This document shows, in pieces, positions 1 to 19,694 of a stretch of 64,000 nt of DNA. A program made the translations under genes and the position numbers. The stretch covers positions 6,324,001 through 6,388,000 of the forward strand of contig JAJQJQ010000007.1 of assembly GCA_028622995.1 (NCBI GenBank), in the 5' to 3' direction. The notes under the pieces were generated by a model. That model worked only from the letters and a program-made list of their open reading frames with translations. It searched no databases and was not told the origin of the DNA. The first letter of the stretch is position 1. Every line of letters begins with the position of its first letter. Source of the stretch: Panagrolaimus kolymaensis (Eukaryota; Nematoda; Chromadorea; Rhabditida; Panagrolaimidae).

Positions 1-7427
<7,427 letters not shown>

Positions 7428-7635
7428 TTAAAAACCTATAAAAAAGTCTCAAAAATTAAATAAAATTAATTAGTATTAAATAATTGTGATAAAATTTATC
7501 ATAGATTTTAATTATATGTTTTAGGAAGAAGTAAATTTTATTTTAATAATATTGTGGGTAGTTTTTCGAATAAAATAAATTCTATTTTTTAAAATTATCC
7601 TGAAAATTTTTAAAAGTACAGATCGAAAAATTATT

Positions 7636-7708
7636 TGCATCAGCCGGGAATCGAACCCGGGTCATTGGAATTGGGGATTCCAAAATTCTACCACTAAACC
7701 ACTGATGC
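7636..7708 (-). tRNA. tRNA-Gly (anticodon CCC most likely)
   Basis: A cloverleaf forms on the minus strand. The acceptor GCATCAG pairs perfectly with CTGATGC, the D arm is GTTT-AGTGGTA-GAAT, the T arm is CCGGG-TTCGATT-CCCGG, and the discriminator is A. The body is clearly glycine-type. The anticodon arm is odd: a six-pair stem TTGGAA/TTCCAA closes a seven-base loop TCCCCAA. That puts C rather than U before the anticodon CCC, and makes the arm about two bases longer than in a usual tRNA-Gly. A nine-base loop on a five-pair stem also reads CCC. It may be functional, or drifting. Confidence 0.82.
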
Positions 7709-8974
7709 TATATCTTAACAAAAATCTTTAAACATTTTATACCGTATCCTTTTGAACAAGCTTTACTGTAGCTGTCGCGATTTTAACACGAAAATCATAA
7801 AACGCGCGCTCCCTTTGTTCTTTTTGTTTTTGAATTTTTTGATAATTTTTATAGCAAAAAATGAAATGATTAATATCGTCCAAATTCACAAATCTGAAAT
7901 CAAATAACACTTAAAAACTTTTTATTTAAAAAGACGACAAAAAATTGGAATTTATATTTTATTATTTGATATTGACCTTAAAAGAAAAAATGAAGAAGAA
8001 GAATAATTTGAATTGTTTGTAAGAGTGAAAGGTAAGCAAAAGCTTAAGACGCCTTTTTTATTTATTGTTCTGTTTTTATTCGTTTCTTTTGTTTTTGTGC
8101 TTCTGCCTAACTTTTTTTTTCTTCGCGATGATGTTGAGTGGCAAAAGAAGAAAAAAAGATGAAGAAGACGATCTTCGTAAACTTTAACCACCGCTACCTG
8201 TTGCTTGCCCTTTTGAGGAAAAGGAAAAGCACACTTTCAAAAAAAAGAAAAAAAGTTTCCGATAGAAGGGTGCGATGAGCTCGAGTCCGAGTCCGATTGG
8301 CAAACAACAATCATCAACCTCATCAACATCAAAAAAAAGAAAAGGCAAAAGCATCACCATTTTTTAGGGTGACAATAAAAATAAAATAAATAATGAATTT
8401 ATGAAAAAGTTGAAAAAAAAAAATTAGTGGCAACATAAAAAATAACAATGGTTTATAAAAAAGTGATACGATAAAGAAAAATTTATAATTGCACAAATAG
8501 TTAATTCATTTTTATTTGTGGCTATGATTGAATGGGTATAAAAAAGGTTAAATTTGAGCATTAAAAAACACAATCAATAAAAAAAGACTGAAGCTAAATT
8601 CAAAACGTGGCTTGAAAAATATTGTAAAAATTTTAGAGAAATATATTATCTCAAATTAAACATTTAAAAAAAGCAAACATTTCTTTAACGCAAAGTTTAA
8701 TAAATTCGATTTTTAGTATTTGGGCTATTTAAAAAATTAAGTTTAGACAGAAAATTATAACTTTCTAAAGAAGAAAAAAGATAAGGTTTCTTTTATTCGC
8801 GTTTTTCTTTGAATTTTTTTAAGAAATACAGCAATATCGTAGTTCGATTATTTCATACAAAAAAGCTAATAAAATTCTATAAAGTATGTATTAAAAAAAA
8901 GATATAAAAATTTCAATCGAAAAAAAAAGTATTGGTCAGTTAAAAAAGCAAAGAATATTTTGTTTCGTTTATTG

Positions 8975-9121
8975 ATGTCAAGGCACGTTCATCGTCGTCG
9001 TCGATATTGGGCACCTGAATCAACAAATCCACCACCATCGCCCTCGCCAACGACGACAAGAAGAGAGTGTATTTTTTCGCAGTCAGTTAATTTTGGTTTG
9101 CTTTCCATCCATTCGTTTTAG
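8975..9121 (+). CDS. Possible small Arg/Pro-rich ORF (48 aa)
   Basis: ATG at 8975 and TAG at 9121. It contains HVHRRRRYW and NPPPSPSPTTTRR runs in a local island of higher G+C than the surrounding desert. The (cgt)n/(gtc)n-like composition could equally be a simple-sequence island. I do not recognise it, see no flanking splice partner, and offer no function. Confidence 0.15.
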   Translation: MSRHVHRRRRYWAPESTNPPPSPSPTTTRRECIFSQSVNFGLLSIHSF

Positions 9122-10101
9122 CTTGATTTGATTCCTTGTTTTAACCTTTTTGAGGCTTGTGAAAAATAAATGATGAAATTCTTTTTCTTTTTTTTGAAAA
9201 TAAAAAAAAGTTTATGCTTATAGCTAAAAATAAAAATATCTGATGATGAATAGTGATGGTCATTTTTATATATATTTCGATAGGTCAGATTGTTCAGCTT
9301 GAAGTTTGATGAAAGAATGAAACCATAAAAAGCAGAAGCAGAAAACGTAACAATTTTTTTTGTGAAGGGTTTTTATTATGCTGAAATTCTTTAGCATTTT
9401 GTTTTCGATATTTTTGTTTCTTCACACATTCTTGAAAGATAGGTTAATTTTTTTATTTGACTTTTTAAATTTCCTCTTTATTTAATTATTCCTTACTTCT
9501 TTTTTTTTTGCAATCACGCTTTTATTCTTTCTTAATTTATTTTTTTAACTAATAATTTCATTGAATTTATATGTGTCAAAATTGTTAACCCTTTTCCAGT
9601 TAGATTTGGAACCGATTAAAAAATGTTAATTTAAGTTCAAAGATAATGAAGAAATAAATTGATTATGTATGTGGCAGCATTCCAATATCACGTCGTCGTT
9701 GTGTTGTGTTGATGGGTTAATTACGAAAACCAACCTGTTTTTTTAATTTTTTTATTTTTTGTAAAGAAGGCGGGCGACAAAAATAAACAATGATCAAACA
9801 AAACAAAATAAAATTTCTCAGACTATCACATTTTTTTATTATTATCAACGAGTCAATAAATATTATTTTTATTTATTTATTATTAAAAAATATGTAATGA
9901 AATTTTTATTGTTATTTCTTTTTTGTAATTGTGGATTTTTAAAAATAAAAATAGTAAACGTCACAAAATTTTCTGATAATAATACTGCTTCTTTTTTTGC
10001 ATTTCAAAAAATATTTTTAATGTGATTTTAAAAAACCGATAAAAACTTATTACTTCGTTTAAATGCGAGAAAAAAATGATGCACCGAATTAGCTACCGCA
10101 G

Positions 10102-10162
10102 AGTCAACGTCGTTGACTTGGCTTATTAGCGAAGTGATGAGAGGCATGCATTAATAAGCCAA
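10102..10162. repeat. Two adjacent inverted repeats
   Basis: AGTCAACG-T-CGTTGACT (10102-10118) is a perfect 8-base inverted repeat with a one-base centre. It abuts TTGGCTTATTA (10118-10128), which pairs perfectly with TAATAAGCCAA (10152-10162) across a 23-base loop. The element stands out in G+C from its surroundings. It could be an RNA hairpin, a protein-binding palindrome, or the scar of a small element. Confidence 0.7.
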
Positions 10163-13100
10163 AATTTTATTTCTTTCCTTTTTTCTTCATAAAAAAACTT
10201 CTGCTTATCTCGTGACAAACTTTATTTTTTTATTATAAAAAATATGCGAGCATTTTCTGTTTAAAAAAATATGTGTTCCTTTTTTATAATTCATTTATTT
10301 TTTCTTTTATGTATTTTTTTAAAATCCAATTCATATTTTTTTTACTGTTAGCACACATGCCTGTATTCCATCTATCTTCTTTATCTTTATTACATTTTAC
10401 TTTTTTTAAATAAAAAATTAAGAAAAAAGAATAATTTTTAAAACAGTTGTTGCCAACCAAATCCAATCCCAATTTGCCATATAAAAAATCGTAAAAATCA
10501 TTAACATTTATTTTCGTAATAAATTAATCTTTCTAAAGAATCTTTCCGCTTTTAAAATTTTCCCATTTTTTAAATTTGTCGATGTTGTCCATCATTAAAA
10601 TAAGAAAAGAAAGTATTGGTCAATCAAAAAAATTTAAGTCCCATGCCTTTTTGCCTTTCAATCATTAAGAAACTTTGATAAAGAAAACAAAGAGAAATAA
10701 AAAAAACTTTTTTTTGTTTTATTTGTAATTGTCATAAATCAATCGTCAAAAGTTAGTGGCTCTGTAATAGGTAGAAGATAGCTTCGTTAGTTAATAGAGA
10801 AGAAGGAAAAGAAAAAATGGAAGTAATCAACAACCCAAAAAATTTATGCCATTGTTTTTCTTCGACAACAAAAAAATATCAGCAGCAGTCGAGGTTACTA
10901 AAAAATGCAAAAAAAAAAAAAATAAGCGCCTGTTTTTGAGCTATCTCTTGCTTTCATTGTCTTTCTTCATTTTTTTTTTTGAGATTGACATACAAAAAGT
11001 GATTTTTACATCATCATTCACCTCCTCCAAAAAATACTATGACATTGTGTTCTTTCTCTTTCATTTAAAATAAAGCAGCAGCATCAACCTTTCAACGAAC
11101 AATTTTTAAGTTTTTGAAACAATAAACAGTTGTCTTTTCTCGCTCTCGAAGAAAAAAAAGAAAGTCCAAGATCGAAAGAAAGGAAGAAGCTTGTTTCTTG
11201 TTTTGTTGAGGCGGGATCATCACTTTGAAAACAAAACAAAAAAAAGTTATTTCTTTTGTTGTTTTTGATTTTTATAAAATTTCTTTTTAATCTTTTTGTT
11301 TAAAAAAAAATAGTCGTAATTATTAGGTAACTAACAAAAGCTTTCTTCTTCATTATATTGTCGATGAAAAAAAATGTGATGAAATCTTGGCTAAAGTCCA
11401 ATAAATTTTTTTATTATAATTACGGTAGTTTCGGTGGCATTAAAAGAAGTTATTTTTCGAGACATTTCTAAAAGGTCGTTTTCCCAAACCTTTACCCTTG
11501 TCGTCTGTGACAAAAGAAGCACAAAGAATGTTTCTTAGACAAAGAATTTGGTTGAAAATAAAAGGCGCAAACAAAAAATTCAATTAGAAACTTTTGCTTT
11601 TCCTTGATTTTTTCTTTGTTATCGCGAGAATCTTGATGCTTAAGTTTACTGTAAGTATATCACTAACATATCTGGCTAACAATCAATTGAAACTTTATGT
11701 TTATTTCTCAGAGATATTCTCGCTAACATTAATATCGAGATAGATTTAATCGCTTTAAAAAAAATATTGTTTTGAGATCCAAAGCTTTTATAAAGTTCAA
11801 ACATCAAATTCTTTTCTTAGTTTTGACGTGAAATATATAACATAAAGAGGAGCCCTTCCAGTAAACTTATTGCCTTGGAGTAAAAAGTTAGTTTGTGAGA
11901 ATGCAATTGTACGCATGTTTGTAGCTAAGATTATAAACTCTTCTTTTCTTTTTCATCTTCACGTTAACTTTTTTAATGAGAGCTTTAACATACGTACATA
12001 CTTCTTCAACTCAACCCAGGTATTCATCTTTTTTTTGTTCTTACCTAAATAACATACTTACAAGCTTGCTTCCGCGTTTTTCTTTTTCTTTCACTCGTTC
12101 TTTTGTTTTTTACTCATAAACAAAAAAAAGTATGTATGTATTTTTTTCCCATTGATATTTGTTTATTTTACTTATTATTTATCTTTGGTAAAACTATCTT
12201 TTTTCTCCTAAGACAATAGTGGGAAAAATATATGAGTTGCAGCATCGATCTCTTCATTTTCTTTTTTCATCATCACATTTTTTTGTTATTCTAGAAATAA
12301 ACAGGTTGCTTTTTTATCCTTGCAACAACAAAAAATCACATTCTTTTAAACTTTCTAAAGTACCTTTTTTTTCACTAAAAAATGTGCAAAGGTTTCAAGT
12401 TTTAACTATTGGGTTGCAACAATGAAAAATATCCTCTAATTTTGGCACCATTCGATAATGTTACTTTACTGACTTAAGCGCATTGTTCTTCGATTTTTTT
12501 TACCTGCTGCGTATTTTCTTCTTCTTTGGCATTCACCTTTTTAAAAAATATGCGAAGATTAATTGAGTGCTTTTGTTTGCTTAGCATAGATTATGGAGCC
12601 AAGGCAAAAACATATATGGAAAGCAAAGGTGTTAGTTATCCTTTAATTCTTTTTTGTAGTTTGTCTCTCTTAAAAATTCACTTTCAATTTCTGTTTCTTT
12701 CACCCAAATTATTACTTTTCAAATTTTTCCTAATTCCTTTGAAATTAAGACAAAAGTTTACCTTATTTTAAGATTATTCCGCGCATTTTTTGCTTTTTGC
12801 CAAGTACCGATTTTGGCGCCACTTTGTTATTTTTTTTGAAGCAAATTTGACCATGGGAACCTTTTACCTCTTTCAATTTGACTTTTGACTATACCTTTCT
12901 TTCCTACTACGTATGCAAGTGAGGAAATTGACACTAAAAATACTTTTAGAAAAGCGTCATTCGTTTACAACCTTTTACTTTCAATCAAAAGTTCCTACTC
13001 CTTCAAACCCATCAATTTTTCTCCTCTGGGTTTTCACTTTCTTTTTCTCTCAGCTGTTTATATCAATTAAAAACTTCTTCTTTTATTTGTTTCTGTTGCG

Positions 13101-14283
13101 TTCCATTAAACGAAAGTGGTGGTGGCTAGCCAAAAACCTAAAAAAGAATTACAGCCACATTTTTTATTACCCCAAAAAGTTAATTTTTTAAAAGCAAGTT
13201 TGTTGCGTTCCTTCCTTTTTGATTTGATGAATGTTAAGCTTTGCTGTGGACCAAATTTATCATCTCATTGTTTTTAGTGATGCCTTTTTTACGTTTCTTT
13301 GGACGCCATTAAAAAGGAGGGATCATTATTTTCCGTAATTTGTATTCTCCATCGAGACCTCCTTCCATATTTTTTTGCTATTATCGTGGTCGTTGAAGTT
13401 TTTTTAGCACTAGATGGAAAGAAAAAAGTTAAAGCCTCGTGTTTTTCGATTATTTTGAAGGGTTATTAACCCATGGCTTTAGTATTATTTCATCTTGTCA
13501 CTCATTTATTTCATTTTTTCAATTTGACTCCTTTTATTTTTTGTGTTTTTTAAGCGTGCCGATAATCCCCATTTTTTGCTTTTCTTTTTTTTTTTTTTGC
13601 AATCAAGCAGCTTTCATTTGCCATCGTTGGAATGGTTGAGACCACAAAAAATTGTGTTGTAACTTCAGCTCTTTTTTTCTTCGATAAAGAAGGAGACAAA
13701 AACATTTACACTCGCGATGATCTTGCAGACGACGACCAAAACATGAGTTTCATTTATTTGCCATTTTCAGTTTTTTTCGTGCTTGTGTTTTCTCTAATTT
13801 TTTTTTCGTTTTTTGTTTCTATCGTTTGAAAGTACAAAGATCTGGAAAAAAAGATTCGAGCCATCTCATCTCTAAAAATTTTTTAAACAAAAAATGTTTA
13901 TAACAAAAAATCACGAAGACCGTTCGTTTTTTTTCGTCGTTGCCACATTCTTTCTTCGTTCGATCTGAAAAAGCTTCTTATGTTTATGTTTTATGATAAA
14001 TTTTATGTGAATAATCTTGCGTGCCTTTTAAACATAAATTTTTTGCAAGCTTATAGAAAAAAATTCTTTTGTGCGTGTTCAAATTTTATTCCGGAACTAT
14101 TCGATATTTCATTGCTTCATTTTTTTAATGTTTTTACTAAATGCTGTATTTTTTTGCTCTTTTCAGGTGAAATCGAAACATCATCAACTGATATTTGTGA
14201 TTTTAAACTAACAACAAAAGAAAAGAAAGAAGAAGAGTGAAACTCCGCCTTCAACGAACACTTTTTTTACCGAATTTAAAAAA

Positions 14284-15729
14284 ATGGGAAATTCATATTC
14301 AGCTCCACCAGAACCTGCTCCAATGTTAGAAAACCATCCTGGTTACCCAATGCCGGACTTCAATAATATCTTCCACAAAGGTGTTCCTAAAATGATGCAG
14401 GTTTGTTTTATTCAGTAATGTGTATATTTGTAATTAATTATGATAGTTTTTTTAGGTTGCAGATGATATGCATCGAATGACCGATTACATGATGGATTTG
14501 AGAAATATGATGTTGGGTATGGCTGCTTTGAGCGCTGTTGGAGTGCTTATGTTTCTTCTCTTAAAATGGCATAATGGTCGAAGAAGTTCACGTGGAAGAA
14601 GAAGACTTGTAAGTTTATTTTTTCGTGGCTTTCTAAAGTGGCTTTGTATAAACATCTTTACTGTGCTTTGAATTATTCTTTAACATACAATTTTTTAGAA
14701 TGATTACAGCGAACATTCATCCCTCAATCATCCATATCGTACTACTTATCCTCAAAAATCTGTTGATTGGTCACTTCATCACAAAATTGATATGGAAAAA
14801 CTTATGGATCATTCAGGCAATAACTCACCTCCACATCTCACTAGTAAAATGGATTTTCAACATGAACCTCAACAAAGTATCGCTGGAAATATCCCAAATG
14901 GAAACATGCCGAAGGTTAGCTCTTTTACCGATTTGGAACATAATCGTGTATAATTAACTCTTCTTCTTTTGATTGATCGAAATACCATATTAATTTAATA
15001 CTGTTTTCATTTATTGTATGCGCGGGTAAAAAGTTTTTTACCATTACCTTTGAATTGTTTTGATTGGTTTTTTTACTAACTTTCTGAATCATATCTTTTT
15101 GTACTACGGGAGAAGTCAATATATTTTTTTTGTACATGTTTTATAGTTTTTTTAATTGTTATTATAACTCTGTCCAATTTTGTATGATGTCTTTATAAAT
15201 GAAAAGATTAAAGAAATTTTTACTCTGAGATGGTTGTCTAACACTTAAAGATGTAACTGCTTGTTGCTTTTTTGGAAGTGAAATATGTATGGGTTGCTCT
15301 TTTTCGGTATTTTTGAAATCATGAATCATCTTCAAGCTGAAAAACGATTTTATGTGCTTCAATTTCCATTGATTGCAGTAAACACATTGCTCACTCGATT
15401 CTTCTTTTGCTTTTTGAGTTTTTAGTATGAGAAAAGTTAAATGCATATCTTGTACAAAATTTTTACACAATACATCACAAATGATTCAAAGATCGGAATA
15501 ATTGTAAAAACAAATCAAGCTAAACCGATTAGTTTAATAAATTACCCTCATCAATAAATTTGGCACACAATCTTTGCAGTGTTTTGGATAATTTTCTAAT
15601 CCCAACAACAGTTTCCAATTTTTTGTTCATTTTAAAACCCGATTTCAATCCCTTTAGGCTTCATTTAACCCTAAATTTGGTCCACCTGTGAAACTCATGG
15701 TCGAAGACCTTCCTTATGCAGATCAATAA
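14284..15729 (+). CDS. Small N-myristoylated(?) single-pass membrane protein, copy 1
   Basis: Exons 14284-14400, 14456-14608 and 14699-14914 lead to an optional last exon 15658-15729; if the last intron is kept, translation stops at 14953. The spliced form is 185 aa and the unspliced form 174 aa. The N terminus MGNSYSAPPEPAP fits an N-myristoylation context. A Pro-rich head is followed by the conserved DDMHRMTDYMMDLRNMM, one membrane segment (GMAALSAVGVLMFLLL, about residues 64-80), a basic stretch (RRSSRGRRRL), then a polar tail. No family recognised. Its paralogue lies at 18776, and the two share the 5' UTR motif ctccgccttcaacgaac. The CenH3 gene downstream is its neighbour in both copies. 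Translation and splicing are well supported; function is unknown. Confidence 0.8.
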
Positions 15730-16753
15730 ACAAATACATACCATCTTTGATTTATTTTTAGTTTTGATTCATGAACATACATACCTTCCTCAACGTTGTT
15801 TACTCATATAAATAATAATCAAACCAGCCAGAGAATCGATTAAAATTTACGAAATATTTCTTTAAATTCTTATCTATCACATTTTTTGACAACTGTTTTT
15901 TATGATTTTTTTAAACGCGATTTTTGAATTGTTTTTTTATTATTTTTTAAAAGCCTTTTTGAATAATCGAAAAAAATGCGGGTATCAAAAAGGTATAATG
16001 ACAGATTTTATATTTTTGTAATTTTGTTAAAAACTCTTATTTTTTGTAATTTAAATAAATGAAAAATGTAAAGAAAAAAGTGTAAGCATTTGAAGGAACG
16101 TAAAGCTTTTGCAATGGTAAATTTTACGAGTTTAATATAACTTAAAAATTTGTAGAAAAAAACTAGGAAAACTTTTGTAAAGCTTTTTAGAACATGGATT
16201 GATTTAGTTGAGTACTTTTGGAATAATTCTCCTAATTAGAATGATAAATAAATAAAAGTAAATAATTTTAATTGCAAGTCACAACTTTATCAGGATTACG
16301 GTAGCGCTTATAATTGCTTTTACAATCATAAATTTACCATTTAATTCATCATTTTGCATCAGTAAAAAAAATCTTTGGAACAACTCTGAGCTGACCACTA
16401 TGTATGTACTTTTAGATAATCAATCTGAAGACCCAAATTTACCACTCACACAAGCTAAAGTTTGTCCTTTTTGTTAAAGGATTAATATGTGACATATTAA
16501 TGCAAAGTGAATTATTCCTCATCGATTGATATTTATGAGAAAACAGTGACTTTGCATAAAAAAGGTCGATAGCAACAAGGTTAAAGCCGCGCAGATGTTT
16601 AAAAAATCTTGTCGCGAAGAAAAAATTAGGCGGTATAAAAATTCTTTAAATCGTTAAATTGTTTCCGTGCTTGGTTGTTCAAATAAAAACCTTTTAATCG
16701 TAAAACTCTTTTTTTGTCATTAAATTGTTGCTGATAGTTTAGATTAAATAATA
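14954..16753. other. Intron/intergenic region between copy 1 and the first CenH3
   Basis: 14915-15657 is the optional last intron of the membrane-protein gene. The rest is its 3' UTR (aataaat near 16235) and the CenH3 upstream region. A 102-codon minus-strand ORF at 15162-15470 falls in the intron; it has no recognisable domain or splice partner. Confidence 0.5.
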
Positions 16754-17660
16754 ATGCGTCAAAAGGCTATTCCACGTCCAATTGATTTAGAAAACTATGC
16801 GCCAAGTCAACAATTATATACACAACCCATCAGTCAAGATCAACAACAATATAGTGAGCTTTTTACTTTTAAAATATTCTAAATTATTGGCAAAATTTAA
16901 TTATTTTATAGGTGATGGACTTCCAAATAGTCAAGCAACTTCAACTCCATTAGGACCTCGACAATCACAAGCTCATTTATATAATGATTTCGATAATTTC
17001 TCTCGTAAGTATCTCGATTAAAACTTTGGTGAAGGTGTTTCACATTAACATTCTCTCTTCAGCTATTCCACGCCATGAAAGTGGATTTGAAGTTGATGAA
17101 AATGAATCATTGTCCTCTCATCAATATCCCAACCATCTTCCTTTGGCTATTCAATCAAATAATGGAAGCTTTTATAATCGCAGAAATCAATCGATTGGTT
17201 CAGCAACAGTTATTTCTGGTGGCGTTGATCGCTTCAGTTCATACCAAAATCGTGTAAGAGGACGCAAAGGCATGAATAGAAAGAAAGGTTATGTTCAAAG
17301 ACGTAAACCTGGTACAGTTGCAATGCGAGAAATTCGACAGCTTCAACGGACAACCAATAATTTATTAAAGCTTGCACCATTTAGTCGAGTGGTTAAAGAA
17401 ATTTTGGCTGCTGTTGCACCCAATAGTGTATATCGAATTCAAACCGAAGCTATTCGAGCGTTAATGGATGTGAGTTTTATCATAATTTACAAAAAGTCAT
17501 TTTAATTAATTTTTGTTTTAAGGCATGTGAAGCATATCTTCTTAACTTATTTGAAAGCTCATATCTTTGTTCAAATCATGCTAAACGAGTAACTTTGATG
17601 GCTTCGGATGTGCAGTTGGTTCGAAGAATTTTATCAATTTGGGGTCTTCAAGGAATTTAA
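16754..17660 (+). CDS. Centromeric histone H3 variant (CenH3/CENP-A-like), copy 1
   Basis: Exons 16754-16853, 16912-17004, 17063-17469 and 17523-17660 give 245 aa. Residues 1-147 are a Gln/Ser/Asn-rich, non-H3 tail ending in basic [15 protein letters not shown]. Residues 148-245 form an H3-type histone fold: [24 protein letters not shown], then [16 protein letters not shown] and DVQLVRRIL. Between KEI and the next helix (AIRAL) there are two more residues than in canonical H3, the loop-1 insertion typical of CenH3. The H3 tail (ARTKQTARKS) is absent and the C terminus extends past the RRI motif. The known family role is to replace H3 in centromeric nucleosomes and seed the kinetochore. Nematodes with holocentric chromosomes use it along the whole chromosome. 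It is next to the membrane-protein gene in a duplicated unit. Confidence 0.88.
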
Positions 17661-18775
17661 TGCTTTAAAAAAATGATTCTTTAAGCATTTGCAGCTCTCA
17701 TCCATCACATAATATTATTCATTTTTGCTTTTCATCTTTTTCAAAAAAAAATTTTGTTGTTATTTGGTATGCTTCTTTTTTAGATTCGATGACTCATTTT
17801 TCTTTGTATGTACGGATTATTTATAAATGTGTTATCTCTTCTTTATAAAAAAAAATCATGAAATCTTATAACTAATGCATTTGTTGCCTATAAATTGACC
17901 AACACAAAAGCAAATCCACCATGATTAAAGCTATTCTTACTTTTTTTAAAACTAAAATGAAAAAATTTCTAAGATGTTTGGAAAATTTTGCAGTAATAAA
18001 AATCTTTTCAATCATAATATTGGGCTTAGTAAACCCTAGTAAATAGTAAATATTTTATTTGAAACTAGACTATTAGTCAAACCAAACAAGCGAAGGATGG
18101 AATAAAGCGAGGTAAAACATCCACCATTTAAAAAAAAGTTAATGGTTCTGAAATTTATGAGCAAAAAAGATACAATTCGTGATTTGCATTTTTAGGTTGC
18201 TATCAAACATTTACCCATAAAATCATCAAATCAAATATGTATGTACTTCTAATTCTAATTTTAGGCTCATTTTAATTATGGATAGTCAACGTGAATCACA
18301 AAAAAAATTTCAATTTCGCGCTTTTCGTCTTCGCTTCCATCAATTTTTTCTCGCTTCCACGTTTTTTTTGGGGAACGCTTCCATCATTTTTTTCTTCGTT
18401 GGCGCTTGAATTCTTTCTTCTTCGTTTCATTGTTTGTTTTTTTTCTTGATGGATCAACAACGCTTCATTTTTCATGTTGGCTAAAACATATTTTTCTAAC
18501 ATTTATTCCTCTAAAATAATGCCTTCTCAATTAATAGCTTTCTTTTATACTTATGTTTGTTGCTGATAAAATGGTGTCTTTTTTTACTTCCATTTTCCGT
18601 TTATGTAAATTATCTCGTGGAATTCTTGAATTGAAGCTAAGAAAAGTTTTACTCACTTTACATTTTCTTTTTTTAGAATTAATCACTTCGTATCCTTACT
18701 TCATCGTAATCACTAACAACCACAGGAAAGAAGAGAAAGACTCCGCCTTCAACGAACGCAAAATTGAAAGAAGAA
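17661..18775. other. Intergenic between the duplicated modules
   Basis: 3' flank of CenH3-1 and 5' flank of the second membrane-protein gene. It holds a Lys-rich minus-strand ORF (18296-18502) and a plus-strand repeat of cgcttccatcatttttt-like units at about 18345-18400. The shared 5' UTR motif of the duplicated gene is at 18741-18757. Confidence 0.5.
18296..18502 (-). CDS. Possible Lys-rich small protein (68 aa)
   Basis: ATG at 18502, ending at 18296. It is rich in Lys/Arg/Ser (KKQTMKRRRKNSS, VPQKKRGSEKK). A possible acceptor (atgttttag) lies just inside the frame, so it may be an exon. The Lys bias can arise from A-rich DNA, and tandem near-repeats on the plus strand explain part of it. 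No family recognised. Confidence 0.2.
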   Translation of the reverse strand: MLEKYVLANMKNEALLIHQEKKQTMKRRRKNSSANEEKNDGSVPQKKRGSEKKLMEAKTKSAKLKFFL

Positions 18776-19139
18776 ATGGGAAATTCTCAATCAACTCCAA
18801 CTCTCCCTGAACCTGAACATGCTCCTGCTCCTATGATGGAAAATCTTGGTAATCCTATGCCTGATTTCAATGTTATGTTCAATGAAGGTGTTCCTAAGAT
18901 GATGCAGGTTAGTTATTTTTTTTTTGGGTTATGGATAAATAATGATGAAAGTATCATTTTAGATTGCTGATGACATGCATCGAATGACTGATTACATCAT
19001 GGACTTAAGAAATATGACAATCGGCTTGGTCGTTTTGAGTGTTATTGGAATGCTTATCTTTCTTCTCTTGAAATGGCGCAATGATCGAAGACATTCTCGT
19101 GGAAAATTGGTGTTCAATAACGATATTTCTGAAGTTTAA
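18776..19139 (+). CDS. Small N-myristoylated(?) single-pass membrane protein, copy 2
   Basis: Exons 18776-18907 and 18963-19139 give 102 aa. It is a clear paralogue of the gene at 14284: MGNSQST start, Pro-rich head, NPMPDFN, EGVPKMMQ, then DDMHRMTDY and a membrane segment ending FLLLKW. The intron position is identical. It stops shortly after the basic post-membrane stretch (GKLVFNNDISEV) and so lacks the polar tail encoded by the extra exons of copy 1. Function unknown; the shared part suggests a membrane-anchored adaptor. Confidence 0.82.
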
Positions 19140-19694
19140 TATTTATTTAAGTAATATGTAATTGTCTTTAACTTGTATGTATGATATCTTTGTAAATTGA
19201 TTAAACTAATATAATTTTAACCGTTTTGCATCGCTTGTGTTTTGGGATAATTTTTTTGATAGTTATGTCCATGTTTATTATGAATTTGAACGGTGGTTAT
19301 CATTATTCGGTGATTATGAAGATCACATTTGATATGAGCAGTACCCATATGATAATTCCTTTACTTCCCAAAGATGCTCTTGAATCTTTATAATCCATTC
19401 TCTGCAATTTTTTGTCCAGCTCCAAATGACTTATTTCTTAGTAATACGACCATTGAAAGGTTGGAAGAAACATTTGGTGTTGCAAAAGCATTGTATGTAA
19501 AAGAAGCATAAAATAATGAGCGTTTACCGCACCTTTATGCACATTCTGTCTCACTTTTTATGCTAATTTTTACCTTTATCAAATTGCTTTTGATTCATCA
19601 TTTTGCCGATATCATTCTAGAGTTTGCATTCATTGTTCATTCATCTTTCATCTTTTGATCGGCTGAAGTTGTTGATTCTTTGCTGCTCCAAAAA
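19140..19694. other. Intergenic upstream of acyl-CoA dehydrogenase
   Basis: Higher coding-like composition than other gaps. It holds short ORFs on both strands (plus 19265-19393, 42 aa; minus 19348-19217, 43 aa), but they overlap each other and neither has a recognisable motif. I do not call either. Confidence 0.4.

Larger units (their letters stand above)
7709..14283. other. Gene-poor, homopolymer-rich intergenic desert
   Basis: About 6.6 kb with no convincing gene on either strand; open frames are short and made of Phe/Lys/Asn from T and A runs. A 49-codon plus-strand ORF at 8975-9121 is richer in G+C and encodes an Arg- and Pro-rich peptide, but it has no recognised match and no visible splice partner. 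Two nested inverted repeats lie at 10102-10162. It probably holds upstream regulatory DNA of the gene at 14284. Confidence 0.6.

Noticed and set aside
15162..15470. 102-codon minus-strand ORF inside the last intron of membrane-protein copy 1
   Set aside because: No domain, no matching splice partner, and the interval is explained as an intron of the plus-strand gene.
19217..19393. Short ORFs on both strands upstream of ACADM with coding-like composition
   Set aside because: They overlap each other, are under 45 codons, and neither has a recognisable motif.
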